A DNA stretch of 64,000 nucleotides from Molanna angustata (Eukaryota; Arthropoda; Insecta; Trichoptera; Molannidae): the NCBI GenBank assembly GCA_963576475.1, contig OY754981.1, positions 29,984,132 to 30,048,131 on the forward strand, written 5' to 3'. Below are positions 45,818-57,990 of the stretch, in pieces. The notes beneath the pieces are model-generated. The model had not been told where the DNA came from. It ran no database searches and saw nothing but the letters and a program-made list of their open reading frames with translations. The position numbers were made by a program, and so were the translations under genes. The number at the start of each line of letters is the position of its first letter. The first letter of the stretch is position 1.

Positions 45818-46285
45818 CTCCTCACTACCAAGTCACGCCACAAAGTATTCAAAGTTTGTATGGAAAATTTTCAGCATTTTCATGAAATGAGTTATTTTTA
45901 TTTAAAATATTTTATTGTGAATACTTGATAATTCTTCAATGTCATTTGATGAAAGTGATGCGCCATTTTAGCTAATTGAAAATAAAGTTATCTAGTTTTA
46001 AGTTTCCTGATCTTGGGTCACTTTGAAAATATTTGACAGATAAAAAAGTAAAAGCACTGATCAGATAACCTTCAAAATATAATGGGGCCTAAGCGATTAT
46101 TAGATATAAAAATTTGCAAAATTTGTAAAGAATCGAATTAGTCTACAATCAATAAAGTAGAATAAGCACGCCTTACATAGTACATATCAAATAGTACGTA
46201 CAAACACACAGATTCATTGTGATGAAACTTTCAGAATTCAGAATAATAATTTCCCACTATATCCCCCTGGAGTAGTCCCTCGGAG
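45818..46285. mobile_element. TA-flanked MITE, copy B (uninterrupted)
   Basis: The left end TA-CTCCTCACTACCAAGTCA is mirrored by the right end GTAGTCCCTCGGAG-TA. It aligns with copy A (9620-10231) through shared words such as TTTGTATGGAAAAT, CAGCATTTTCATGAAATGAG and CATTGTGATGAAAC. It lacks the SINE segment of copy A and so shows the empty site CCCACTATATCCCCC. Confidence 0.65.
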
Positions 46286-46287
46286 TA

Positions 46288-46924
46288 AAAATATTACAAA
46301 TGGAACGTCTGAACGATTAGTTCTTCAAAACAAAAAGTAAAAATACACCCGTTCACTTCTCTATCAACTTTCAAATCTCCAGTGCTCTTTAGCACAGTAG
46401 TATCTCCGCTAAGATCTCGACACCTCGCAAGAGAATCTCCACTTTTCAATGCATAATACACTTCACACGCGCGTTCATAATTGAAAATGCTCCAAGCGGT
46501 TTAATGTCGCGAAAAGATCTAATCGGAGGGTAAAGTGTCAAAGGCAGAGAGAAAGGAGAAAGAAAAGTGGACTCCGGTAGGTTCTGCAACTAAGACGGTA
46601 GGGATCAAACACTTTCAGCGGGTGTATTGAATATATTTTATACACATTATCTAGAGACAAAGATCTCTAAAGCAACCTGAATATCTATTACTTGATTTAG
46701 AGAGAAAAATAAACATGAAATATAACACTAAAAACATAAAAAGGAAGTTTGCTGTGATTTGGATAGGAGATATATTCAATTTTGTTTAGTAAAATATGTC
46801 TTAATTACCTTGTTTTATTTTTTACTGACATAATTATTGTATTTTTTGTTATAGTTACATATGTATGACCCCTAATACTAGCAGTCTGCTAACTGGGGCC
46901 TTTTAATGTTAAATTTATGTAGTT
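46288..46924. other. non-coding stretch
   Basis: Nothing recognised. Confidence 0.35.
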
Positions 46925-47815
46925 GACAACTGTCGATTTGTTCAAGATAATTTATTTCTCTTAACATATCGACAAAGTATCAAGCCAAGATACGCGAAAT
47001 TTGTATGCCAGGTAATATTTTTCATGGTTTTTCAACTTTTAAGCTAAAAAACACCAACGTGGTTTCACTGCATATATGGATTTACTCAAGAATTCGGAGT
47101 AGAACATTTAGTGTGTGTGTGTGTTCTTATAACTTTTGATCCGCTTAATGCCCAGACCCTTAAATATATAAAAAAAAATATAGGCCTACAAAACTTATAT
47201 GCTCAGAATTGTGAATTTTTATTTCAGTTAGGGGTTATCAACTATTGAATTTGTCTTATTTTTCCATGGAACGCTGAAAATTGGTACAAATATAAACAAA
47301 TACAAAATCTCAAAATAACTTTTAAAAAAAATTCCAGTTTCTCAAACATTTTTAATTAAGAAAAGAATTTTTTTATGATAAATTTGTGTTTAACTGCCTA
47401 GATTTCCAAAGTTTTTAAAAATATTGAAAAAGCCGAAACATCCCAACTAGAACAATATGAACATTCTAGTAGTAGGTACCTTACAACTCAAACTTTTTTT
47501 AACAATTTTTATAAAAATTGAATTCAGTGACGACATCGTTTCATACAATTTGTAAGGCAGTAGACACTACACAATATCTACGGGGACTCAATTTTTTTAT
47601 ACTTGTAATCTCCAAACGTACGTACATACCATCATGATGTATTCATATTCTGGGTAGGAAAAAAGGACTGACCTCCATACAACCCTACCTTGACATACAT
47701 GTTTTGATAGAAAACAAAATATCTTAAAATACTGAATAATTTGGATAATTAGGTTTTATAGCTTGATAAGCATTCTTCAACTTTACATACAATCGCCATC
47801 GTCGGCAGTTGGATG
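46925..47815 (-). mobile_element. CAACTGTCGA-ended repeat, diverged inverted copy
   Basis: Reads in reverse orientation along the element at 51660-53557. Shared words include TTCGGAGTAGAACATTT, AACTTTTGATCCGC, TATAGGCCTACAAAAC and ATTCTGGGTAGGAAAAAAGG, as seen on the plus strand here. The left end of the family, ATCCAACTGYCGA, is at 47805-47815 and the right end, TCGACAGTTGTC, is at 46923-46934. It lacks the internal tandem duplication. No coding frame. Confidence 0.75.
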
Positions 47816-50800
47816 TCATGTGTTACGTGCAACCGGTTATTATTTTTATTGCAAATAAATTGTGAAATACACAAAATAAAAATACTTTTGAGATCATGTG
47901 AAAACTCTTAATTAGGTACCTACGAAAAAAAACATGAACACTCAGTTATTACAAGCAATGAATAAATAATATATTTTGTCGCTATGTAAACGAGTGGGTT
48001 GTGGTCACACTATACTCTCCGTTACCAAATTACTACCATTGCACAATTTTTTTATCATTCAAGGATGACATTTCCAGAATACATTAGGCCTATTTCTATT
48101 TTGTACACAATTGTTATAGATAACACAAAATTTGATAGAGTGCATTTATCATAATGGCTGTTTAAAAATTGATTAAAATAAATTTGATGTAAAAAAATCA
48201 AATCATCTCTGCTATTCAATAGCAAGGAGAGGAAAATCGATTTAAATATAACATATTAATCATTAATGAATGTAAGTTACACGCAAAAATGGTATTTCAG
48301 TGGTGTTTGATGTACATATGTTGTAGAAGTATGAGTTATTGATATAAGTACCTATTATGAGTTTGACATTATTTGATTTATGGTTTCGTGTTTTTGACGC
48401 AATGGTAAATTATAGTATTATTGAGTAATTACTGATGTGGTAGAATTCCGATATGAATTAAAATAAATAAAACAATTCGTTTGATTCCACATATTAATTT
48501 ACGGTAAATACTATTTCGTCCTACCTGTACCGACATAGTATACATAACGTCCTCGTAGGATGAAACTATCGACATCGATAGCTATCGACAACGAACAAAA
48601 ATATTTGGTTTCTGCTCATTTTTGTTTATTTTTGTTCTTGATATTTTTTATTTTTGTCTGTATCTTGATTTGTGGTTCAAAATATAGTGAAATTGAAGTA
48701 AATATATTCCAATTGAACACAACTTATGATAAAAAATAGCTCACGTGACATCTATGTATGTACATGAAATAATGAACCGCAGACGGAAAAATATATACTA
48801 TTTCTGGAGACAAAAATCTCTAACATTTCTGTGTTGTAATGTAGATCTACCCCAATAAATAAAGTTAAGAGGTTTTATGTGCCGGAAGTGATAAGGAGAA
48901 TATGAAATGTCAATTCAACATTATCCGATGGCTTTTGCTATGGTTTCCGGGACAAAACTACCTTATTATAATTACCAGTGGGTTGAAAACTGGCGCTTAA
49001 TATTAAATATCTAACAAAATAGCAGAGTATGTACTACCTTACATTTAAAACTTTAAGCGTACGATTAATAAATGTTTAAAATCAAATTAAATTATAAAGC
49101 TATAGATGCAACGCTAATAAAAAAAATCAATTAATATAATTACGCAAGTTCTTCGCTTGGAGTGCAGCAGTCACTCGTTACATTTACTCGTTATTTAGCA
49201 GTTACTCGTTAGTCTTGTGAGAGATGTAATGAAATTTACCGGAGCAAGAAGCGTGTCATTTGGGAATAAATGCATATTGTCTTCATTTTAATCAAAATCA
49301 AATTAAATTTAAGACTCTGGTGTACTATAATTTTCATTTAAACGTAATCATACTAATCTCTGTTAAAATGGTATTATCCGAAGATGTTTATGAAAAAAAA
49401 TAGTGTTGACGACATATAAAATAGATAAATTACATATTATATTCAGCCATAAACACTTTTCTTAATTATTCTGCTACCATAAAACGGTTTTCTCCACTGC
49501 TGGCTATATACAGAACTCTTCCATCTACACTTAACTTTGCTCTTTGATAGCATAAAAAAATTAACACAACGATACGTAAAACACTGTCTTAAACAGGACA
49601 CTATCAACATACAACAAAACATTCCATGATATTGACGTGCTTCACATAAAATACCAACTAAATCTTAATAAAACCAAACAGATTCTCAACGCAGGCCATG
49701 ATATGTTGCGTAACTACTTCACCGTAACTTAGATTTTTTTATATAGTTTATATATGATGAAATTTCTTACGAAAGTTTTGAAAAATGTTCATCTTAATTC
49801 CTCAATTTATTATAATTATTCAATTTATGATGATTGGTATTAAATATAATAATTGTATTTATTTTACAGCTCGCTTACCTTATTGTTTATTTTATTTGTT
49901 AATTTAATACTTTTTGTACCAAGCATAAAATATGTTATATTTCACGTGTAAATTCGTAATTGGAATGCATTTATATTTAAAAGATATTTTGCGCAATGTT
50001 TACCAACAAGTAAAAATAAATAAGAACTTTAGTCCTAAAATGTTTAATTCTTTAGTTCCTACACAACCTTTTATTTGATCTTTCATTTTGATTTGATCAT
50101 TTAAATGTCTCGAATTTTAATACCCTGATTGTAATGTGCCCACAGTTGCAGGTAACATATAACACTGACGAATTGAAATGGGCAAACGACAAAGCCGCTT
50201 CTGGAGTGGCAAGGTCTAAGGTCCGAACCCGTAAAGTAAAGTATGTAAGCCTGATTGAGTTGTGTAAAAGTAAAAAAAAATATTAATGAATACCTGGGCG
50301 TGTGTGTCATAAAACTTAAACATACATAGACAACTGATTCACACTATCCTAATAGTGATTCCAATACTCTGCAGAAGTAGAGGTAAGTAAATAGACACAC
50401 ATATTCAATTAAACACAAGACACGACGTGCATATGAATAACTTAATAACTACTCTGTACTGAACCACCATGTTTAGTAGTCATATCAAGTAATATGATTA
50501 TTACATTACTAAACTGTACGCCATACTATGTATGATTTAACATAGACAAAGTATGCAACAATTTAAACTATGTACGCATGTAGGCTGCGTAATTTGACAC
50601 AGATAATATTTGATTATACATCAAACTTAACATGATAAAGCGCTGAATTTGAGTGAAATAAATTTGTATGATTCTATATGGAGCTGAAATATTTGTTTTT
50701 AAATATATCTGTTTACTCTCACTTTTGCGGGATAAAATGCGACAGTGTGTTTGATTTTTTTCATTCTAATTTATTTCGTTTCATCAAGATCCCCTTTCAA

Positions 50801-51659
50801 ATCAATTTATATAAATATTAATAATAACCTTGATGCAAATAAAACTCTTTACATACATAAAACAAGAAAACAATATTCGAAGACAAAACAAATTTACTTC
50901 TCAAAAGGACCACGTTCAGGTAAGTTGTGGGAGAACATGATCCCAAGCATACATTTATTTGCTTTTCACTTCTTTGCGAATTAAGTTAAAACTATGAATT
51001 ACTCATTATTCCATATTATGGATATGCAAAGGTTGAATTTCTTATAGGAAAACCTTCAGTGCAGTTATTTTTCAACACTACTTATATTCACATTTCACTC
51101 ACACAAATAGGTATTAGATGCAAAAAGCAATCTTATCTTCACTGATTCTATAGCAGCTATTAAAACTTCATCTTCACTTTCGAAGTAAGGCGAACCTACC
51201 GTTTTCTTTTAATCAAAGGTTTTAGAGATCTCCAGACTCTTCTGAATGTTCTTTGACTTTTGTAAGGGACCGATATTAGTCCCCATAAGCGGAACGGGTA
51301 GTGGTAGAAAAATAATATAAAAAATGGCGATTTCTCACGACGTTGACGTAATATATAAATAAATGCGAATAAAATAAAAAATACATCACCCACACCTGTC
51401 TTGTTGGGAATGTTCATAAGCCACCCACACACTCAGTCGTCAGTTACGTTACACTGGTCGACCTCATCATATCCATTCCATTGACGCTGATGGCTGACTC
51501 GTTACCGATTGCCTATTACAGGATCATGACACATCATACCATCAACAGTATTACAACAGATAAATAATCAACGATTGATTCAAACATCAACAGAAAAAAA
51601 ATCAAACAAAAGTCATAGTCACTTAATTTTTAAAAAACATAGAACCAAGATTATTAAAC
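47816..51659. other. non-coding stretch, with partial repeats
   Basis: At 47995-48060 a partial copy of the TA-flanked MITE end is visible (TATACTCTCCGTTACCAAAT). At 49172-49216 the word ACTCGTTA occurs three times. Elsewhere nothing is recognised. A short plus frame at 50134-50286 is open but has no recognisable homology. Confidence 0.4.
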
Positions 51660-53557
51660 TAGTTGCATGTAACACATGAGATCCAACTGTCGATAGCGAT
51701 AGTATGTATAGTTGAAGAATATGTACCAAACTATAAACCCATAAATACAAATTATTGAATATTTTCAGATATTTTGTTTTCTATACAACATATATTATGT
51801 AGGTATGTATGTCAAGATAGGATAGTACGGAGGAAGTTCCTTTTTTCCTACCCAGAATATGAAAATAGCACGATGGTATGTAAGTTTGGAGATGAAGTAT
51901 CAAACTATTAAGTCTTCTTACATATTGTGTATAGGCGACTGCCATACAAAATGTATGAAGATATGTCGTCACTAAATTCAATTTTTACAAAAATATGTTA
52001 AAAAAAAATTGAGATCTACTACAATGTTAATATTTTTTATGGAAAATTAAATTATCTAGTTGGGGTGTTTCGGCTTTTTTCGATATTTTTAAAATATTTG
52101 GAAATATAGGCAGTTAAACTCATAAATTTATCATAAAAAAAATATTTTTCTTAATAAAAAACGTTTGAGAAACCCTGGAATTTTTTTGAAAAATTTATTT
52201 GAGATTATTTATTTTTCTATGTTTGTACCAATTTTCAGCGTTCTAGCTTTTATGGTTTCTGAGATATATGGAAAAATAAAATAAAAATTCAAAAGTTGAT
52301 AACCCCTGACTGAAACAAAAATTCAAAATTCTGAGTATAAAAGTTTTGTAGGCCTATAACTGTTTATATATTCTGAAATTTTGGGCTCTGTAAATTGAGC
52401 GGATCAAAAGTTATAAGGGGGGGACGGACACACACACAGACACACACACACACACACTCACACACAGACACACAGACACACGAAATGTTCTACTCCGAAT
52501 TCTGAGTAAATCCGTGTATGGAACATATATGCTGCGAAGCCTCTAAGTTGTCCAACTGTCGATAGCGATAGTATGTATAGTTGAAGAATATGTACCAAAC
52601 TATAAACCCATAAATACAAATTATTGAATATTTTCAGATATTTTGTTTTCTATACAACATATATTATGTAGGTATGTATGTCAAGATAGGATAGTACGGA
52701 GGAAGTTCCTTTTTTCCTACCCAGAATATGAAAATAGCACGATGGTATGTAAGTTTGGAGATGAAGTATCAAACTATTAAGTCTTCTTACATATTGTGTA
52801 TAGGCGACTGCCATACAAAATGTATGAAGATATGTCGTCACTAAATTCAATTTTTACAAAAATTTGTAAAAAAAAAATTGAGATCTACTACAATGTTAAT
52901 ATTTTTTATGGAAAATTAAATTATCTAGTTGGGGTGTTTCGGCTTTTTTCGATATTTTTAAAATATTTGGAAATATAGGCAGTTAAACTCATAAATTTAT
53001 CATAAAAAAAATATTTTTCTTAATAAAAAACGTTTGAGAAACCCTGGAATTTTTTTGAAAAATTTATTTGAGATTATTTATTTTTCTATGTTTGTACCAA
53101 TTTTCAGCGTTCTAGCTTTTATGGTTTCTGAGATATATGGAAAAATAAAATAAAAATTCAAAAGTTGATAACCCCTGACTGAAACAAAAATTCAAAATTC
53201 TGAGTATAAAAGTTTTGTAGGCCTATAACTGTTTATATATTCTGAAATTTTGGGCTCAGTAAATTGAGCGGATCAAAAGTTATAAGGGGGGGACGGACAC
53301 ACACACAGACACACAGACACACACACACACACTCACACACAGACACACAGACACACGAAATGTTCTACTCCGAATTCTGAGTAAATCCGTGTATGGAACA
53401 TATATGCTGCGAAGCCTCTAAGTTGGTGTTTTTTGACTTCAAAGTTGGAAAAGCCGTGAAAAAAGTAGACCTCTCCGTACAATTCTCGCGTATTCTGGCT
53501 TGATACATTGTCGATATGTTAAGAGAACAAAGTTCTCCTGAACAAATCGACAGTTGG
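51660..53557 (+). mobile_element. CAACTGTCGA-ended repeat with internal tandem duplication
   Basis: The left end GATCCAACTGTCGATAGCG (51681) is mirrored at the right by AAATCGACAGTTGG (53544-53557). The left flank GTTGCATGTAACACATGA is also shared with the copy at 46925-47815, so the true boundary may lie further left. The interior has no coding capacity, and contains a CA/CAGACACA microsatellite. An 869-bp unit is present twice in tandem; the final ~130 bp occur once. The terminal inverted repeat is short (about 10-12 bp) and no TSD is clear. Confidence 0.7.
51682..53425 (+). repeat. 869/875-bp tandem duplication, near identical
   Basis: Unit 1 is 51682-52550 and unit 2 is 52551-53425. The differences I can see are a few substitutions and a 6-bp change in the CA microsatellite, so identity is above 99%. 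Both units contain the same 66-codon minus-strand frame, a consequence of duplication and not evidence for a gene. The duplication is either very recent or an assembly artefact. Confidence 0.95.
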
Positions 53558-54039
53558 AATATCTTATTTCCTATTCATTTTTATACCATGAATTTTAATG
53601 TTGTTTCGTTCACAGAGTGGAAGTTCATAATGAAATTATTACAATTATAATGACACAGTTTTAATCCACGCTACAATGAGCCTATAGGATTGTAATAATT
53701 TCTATGAATTTTATTTGAACGTGAAGGTTTTTCATTTTCTTTTAACATATTTTTACTTTTGTTTATGTAACACACCATTTCCATTCAAATACAAACATTT
53801 TGAACAGGTTTGCAGCATTAAATAGACAACCTTCTTCTTTTTCTTTTTTAGAATGCAGCGTTGAAGTTGACGTTGTTCATTTGGCAACCTATGTAGAGCC
53901 ATGTATGGAATTCAACGAATACAATGAACCATGTAAATATGTATGAATCGGAGGACTTCAGACCTCAGGAAAATGAAACGATGTTATTCATAAAGTAATA
54001 AAACATCAATTTAATTTCAGCAATTCAACTCTTCCATTC
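53558..54039. other. non-coding stretch
   Basis: Nothing recognised. Confidence 0.4.
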
Positions 54040-54340
54040 ATCAACGATCGACAGTTGACAACAAATGAGTAAAGTCTTGCGATGGACTGTGGATAAATTG
54101 AATTCACAAGGTGTCCGTCGCACGCGACCTCCGGCCTTGCGCGTGGTTCTTGGAGACGGCAGACAATGATGTCACCGCGGGCCATATATAGCCATGATCT
54201 TACCAAGACCAGCAGAGTGGAGAGGAGAAGAGGCGCCTCACCACTCCACTACACTTGAGAGCCGCGGCCCACGGCAAGGACATATCTAGGGAAACCAGTT
54301 TGCTGATCTCAACAGGACCGATGCCGTTCCGTTTTAACAC
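54040..54340. other. GC-rich block with TATA-like core, function unknown
   Basis: Clearly G+C-richer than its surroundings, with CGCACGCGACCTCCGGCC and GGCCATATATAGCC (about 54180-54193). The TATATA word and a TGACATCA word on the minus strand suggest a possible promoter, but no initiator at good spacing and no downstream gene is seen. It also starts with ATCGACAGTTG, the end motif of the repeat family at 51660-53557. Confidence 0.3.
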
Positions 54341-54514
54341 TCTGACACATTTCACTGGATGCATCCACTTAACAAACGAGTCAAAGCAGAAATTATCTCC
54401 GAAAACATCTGTATACCAGAGGTGAGCAACAGTACAGAATCTGAATTTTACAGGAGAAACAATATTATTTGTTAAACATGGTTCTTTCTGTTAGAAAATA
54501 TATGGGATAATGCT
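54341..54514. other. non-coding spacer
   Basis: Nothing recognised. Confidence 0.4.
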
Positions 54515-55410
54515 TACTTATACAGCCATTTTTGTCCACTGTAGGCCTCGCCCATATCTCTCCATATATCTCTGTCATTCAATCACCAGCCATTCTTTTT
54601 ATACCATCAGACCATCACGTGGGGGGCCTTCCTCTACTTATTTTATCTTCTCGAGGTCTCCATTCCACTACCCTTTTTGTCCACCTCTGGTCTTAAAGTC
54701 TAGCAACGTGTCCCGCAAAAGACCACTTGAGCATAGCCACTCTTTCGACGACGTCTGTTACTCCTGACATTCTACGTATCTCCTCATTTCTTATTCGTTC
54801 CGATAGTTAAATATATTATGTAGCATGGCTCTTTTGTGTTTTCTTTGTGCTACGCGGAGTTTCCTCACGGTCGACTTGGTGAGTGTAAGCGTTTCTGCTC
54901 CGTATGTTAGAACTGGCAGAACACATTGATCGTACATTTTGCGTTTAAGGCTTCGCGTAATGTTGCTGTCGAAAAACTTCTTTAAGTTACCATACGCTGC
55001 CCACCCAAGACCAATTCTCCTCTGAAGCTCAGCGGTCTGGTTAGTAAGATGTTGTGACCGAGATATTTGTATTCGTTGACCTCCTCTATGATCTGTTTGT
55101 CAATTTCTACAGTATACCGCCGAGGATCAGATTTGTCATGATTTTTGTCTTGCTGTGTTAATAAGAAGTCCAACTTATTTTATCTCTTCTACGAGCTCTT
55201 GTAGCATAGCGTTCGCTTCATTCAGGTCTTCAGATATTAATACGACGTCATCTGCGAATCTAAGTTTGACAAATTGATTCCGTCTATCTTAATGCATTTT
55301 GCTTCCCAGCTCAAATTTTTAAAGGCATATTCCAGAACAGCGGTGAACAGTTTTGGGGATATTGTGTCTTTTCTATTGGGAATTGGTCGGTGGTTTTGTC
55401 AAGCTTTACA
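54515..55410 (-). pseudogene. degenerate RTE/BovB-like LINE, RT palm to C-terminus
   Basis: On the minus strand, from 55410 downward, broken frames give a degenerate motif B region (IPKTVHRCS), then LRFADDVVLISEDLNEANAM (motif C, FADD at about 55247-55258). Next come LTNQTAELQRRIGLGWAAYG, SLKRKMYDQCVLPVLTYGAE and TLTLTKSTVRKLRVAQR. After further frameshifts come VTDVVERVAMLKWSFAGHVA and SRGRPP, ending with QWTKMAV near 54520. The block order and spacing match the element at 38880-39550. There are at least four frameshifts and several stops. The 3' end is close to 54510. Confidence 0.85.
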
Positions 55411-55479
55411 CTGGCTGTTGTGTTATCTTATACATATGTAATTAAACAGTTTCGTATATCTGTGATCTCAAAATAAAAA

Positions 55480-55650
55480 TATATTTTTTTTTACTGACAA
55501 ACTTTTTAACATCTCAATAGAGACGAAGTTGGGATATTATAGAAGAACCAGGAACTCGGGGCACCTAAAGGGCTTATTACTTGTCATCGGTTGGTTCACA
55601 TGATTACTTTATGCGCTTGCGCAACGTTCACCAATTATGCCTTCTTATAG
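55480..55650 (-). repeat. dispersed repeat, copy B
   Basis: The reverse complement aligns with 21225-21403 over about 165 bp (AGAAGGCATAATTGGTGAAC, TTGCGCAAGCGCATAAAGT, CCAACTTCGTCTCTATTGAG) and ends in an A-rich tail. Its 3' half equals one arm of the palindrome at 16049-16188. Confidence 0.8.
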
Positions 55651-57914
55651 CGTAAACAAATATTCGATACAAACAATATTTTTGAACTGCTGTTTACTAC
55701 TTATACGTAATATTCTATGGACCATAATTTTTTAATACACCTAAACAAAAAAAATATAAATATAAAACTTTTTGAAACAAATAATTATAGTAAGATTATA
55801 ACATTAAATTATATAGACATCATGTAAAACTATGGAGAACATTGATAGTTTTTAATTATGTACGCAGTAGAAGCATGATACATATACAAAGAATAATGCA
55901 ATTATTATTCTCTTATAAACCCATATTCATCTAAGGGGAGTAGGTACTTCGCGCTCGTTAAGATATTTACTATGAAATACTGCGTTATTTTGCGTTATTT
56001 TGCGTGATTCAACAAAAAAATATTAAACAAACATACAAAATGCAAAAGTAATAAATGCTTTTGATAAAATACAATATTATAATACAGTCAAACAGTATAA
56101 TCCCGATAATTCGAATATTTTCAAAGATACTTTTGACGTTCATCTATGTTTTTGAAACGTCAACAATATTTATCGGTTGCATGATGAAAGCAAGTCACAA
56201 GTAAGTACGAAACATACCTCTATTTAGTTACGTAACATAACAACAACGGACCAGCTCAACGGTTGCCCAACGTCCCGACTTCCTATCATGGTAAGACGAC
56301 TGGTTGCTAAATAGTAGATAATAATATGTTATTTCATGTGCACCCATCACGCCTTCACCTTATTCCTAGTGGGCGGTTGATGCCGCTGTGGCCGACATCG
56401 ACAGCTGGAGGTTGTTCGATTGCCGATACGATACGCACAAATTAATACAAACGAATAAATACATCACACGGCGAATTCCAAACATATCAAGAACAACGGA
56501 GAATAATTATCTATACAATGTCGTCCAGTTACTATACATTCAACTGAAGCCTACGTTCCTAAAATGAATCACATTATATCTAGACAATGCGAAATTTATT
56601 CAGTACAGTTAACATGAAAATTATATGGAATAGCACAAATAAAAATACAATACTGAATCGCTACAACACTAATCTGATCTGAAAAGTGTACAGAGGGAAA
56701 CTTAATTAATAAACTTTATATGAAATAGACAAATGCATACTTGCCATTACTCTGTATAAAAATTAACGTATAACTCGTAGAAATACTTGTTCGTTAGCGC
56801 ACTATGAACTTAGAAGATAAAATACGGTCAATTTCATAAGATATGTTTGATTTTCGTATTTGGTGCGTAATTCTCTTCAATGTTGCTGCATAGATTTTAT
56901 AGTATGAGATAACTATGTACTCGTAATTATGAAAATGCTTTATTTGTGTTAAGAGCATATTTTCAACGTTTTATTTATTAGGTTAAGTTACAGATTTGTT
57001 GAGAGTCTTTATTTTATTTTTATCTCGTTTGACAATGTACTGCCTTTCTAAGACGAGCGTTCAATGATTTTAGGAGAAAAAAAAGAGTTGAACAAGCGTG
57101 GATTGATTTTAGGGAAAAAATTAAAATATTGTGATCTGTAAATAAGTTTTTCTTCATAGACCAAAATAAACTGACCGTCCGTTTTTATTCATTTTAATCA
57201 TTTTGTACGCATTGCATAATAAGTTCACAATGGCGGGCTTATTGTAAATTGTGTGAACGATATCGTTTTATACGTCAATAAATATTTAATACATGGTAAT
57301 TTTCATTATATCTTCTCATAAAAGAAATTCAAAATATGCTCAAAGATGCATATTTTATTTATAACTTAAACTGTAGATAATTCAGTACAATAGCTATATA
57401 CATATCTAGAAAGAGTTAATAGATTGAAAATAACGTGACAAAGATACTAGGTATTGTTTAATGCTGACCATGAAACTGATAAGTAAAACCCATTGAGCGA
57501 AATATCAATAAAAACTTCGTGCCGTTTTATCCATAATAATATCCACTGATTTCACAGCAAAACGATTCGATCTACAACAGCAGTTCGACATTATCGAGAT
57601 GAGCAAATCGTATGGAAAGGTAGGTAATTCGAGCAAATTACCCGTGACAAATGCATTGAAGGCGCTAACTGAGAAAACTGTGACCCAAATGGCGGCATTT
57701 GCTGGCTAAGGATGACATCAGTCAAAACCTATTCATTAGAAACAAACGATACAGATTCTTTGCTATCGGGAATGGATGGCAGAGAAGACGTAATAGATTA
57801 AAATATAACAGAGGAATTATCAACGATCACTTACTGTCTCATACGTTCACTATGTAAACATTCAACAAATAATCATCAGTTAAATCAATAGCGAGTACAC
57901 AATACTCTAAAGAC
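55651..57914. other. non-coding stretch with minor repeats
   Basis: TGCGTTATTT occurs twice in tandem near 55981-56004. CACAATGGCGGGCTTATTG at 57227-57245 is a short copy of the 'GGCGAGTTTATT' family. A patch at 56240-56430 is less AT-rich and carries no recognised motif. Confidence 0.4.
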
Positions 57915-57990
57915 AACAATATGTTCGTGTTTTTATCACATATTGTTTCTCGGGCAACTAAGAGGATGTCATATATTAATTTATCACGGA
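57915..57990 (-). repeat. SINE tail, reverse copy
   Basis: The reverse complement reads GATAAATTAATATATGACAT, then TTAGTTGCCCGAGAAACAATA. This matches the tail at 34300-34372, including GTTGCCCGAGAA. No tRNA-like head. Confidence 0.55.

Noticed and set aside
50134..50286. 50-codon plus-strand frame with balanced codon use (VTYNTDELKWANDKAASGVA...)
   Set aside because: Short, ends in a poly-A run, no recognised homology and no supporting splice structure. The A-rich end suggests a retroelement remnant.
51781..52850. The same 66-codon minus-strand frame occurring twice
   Set aside because: Both copies lie in the 869-bp tandem duplication, so the repetition reflects DNA duplication and not protein conservation.
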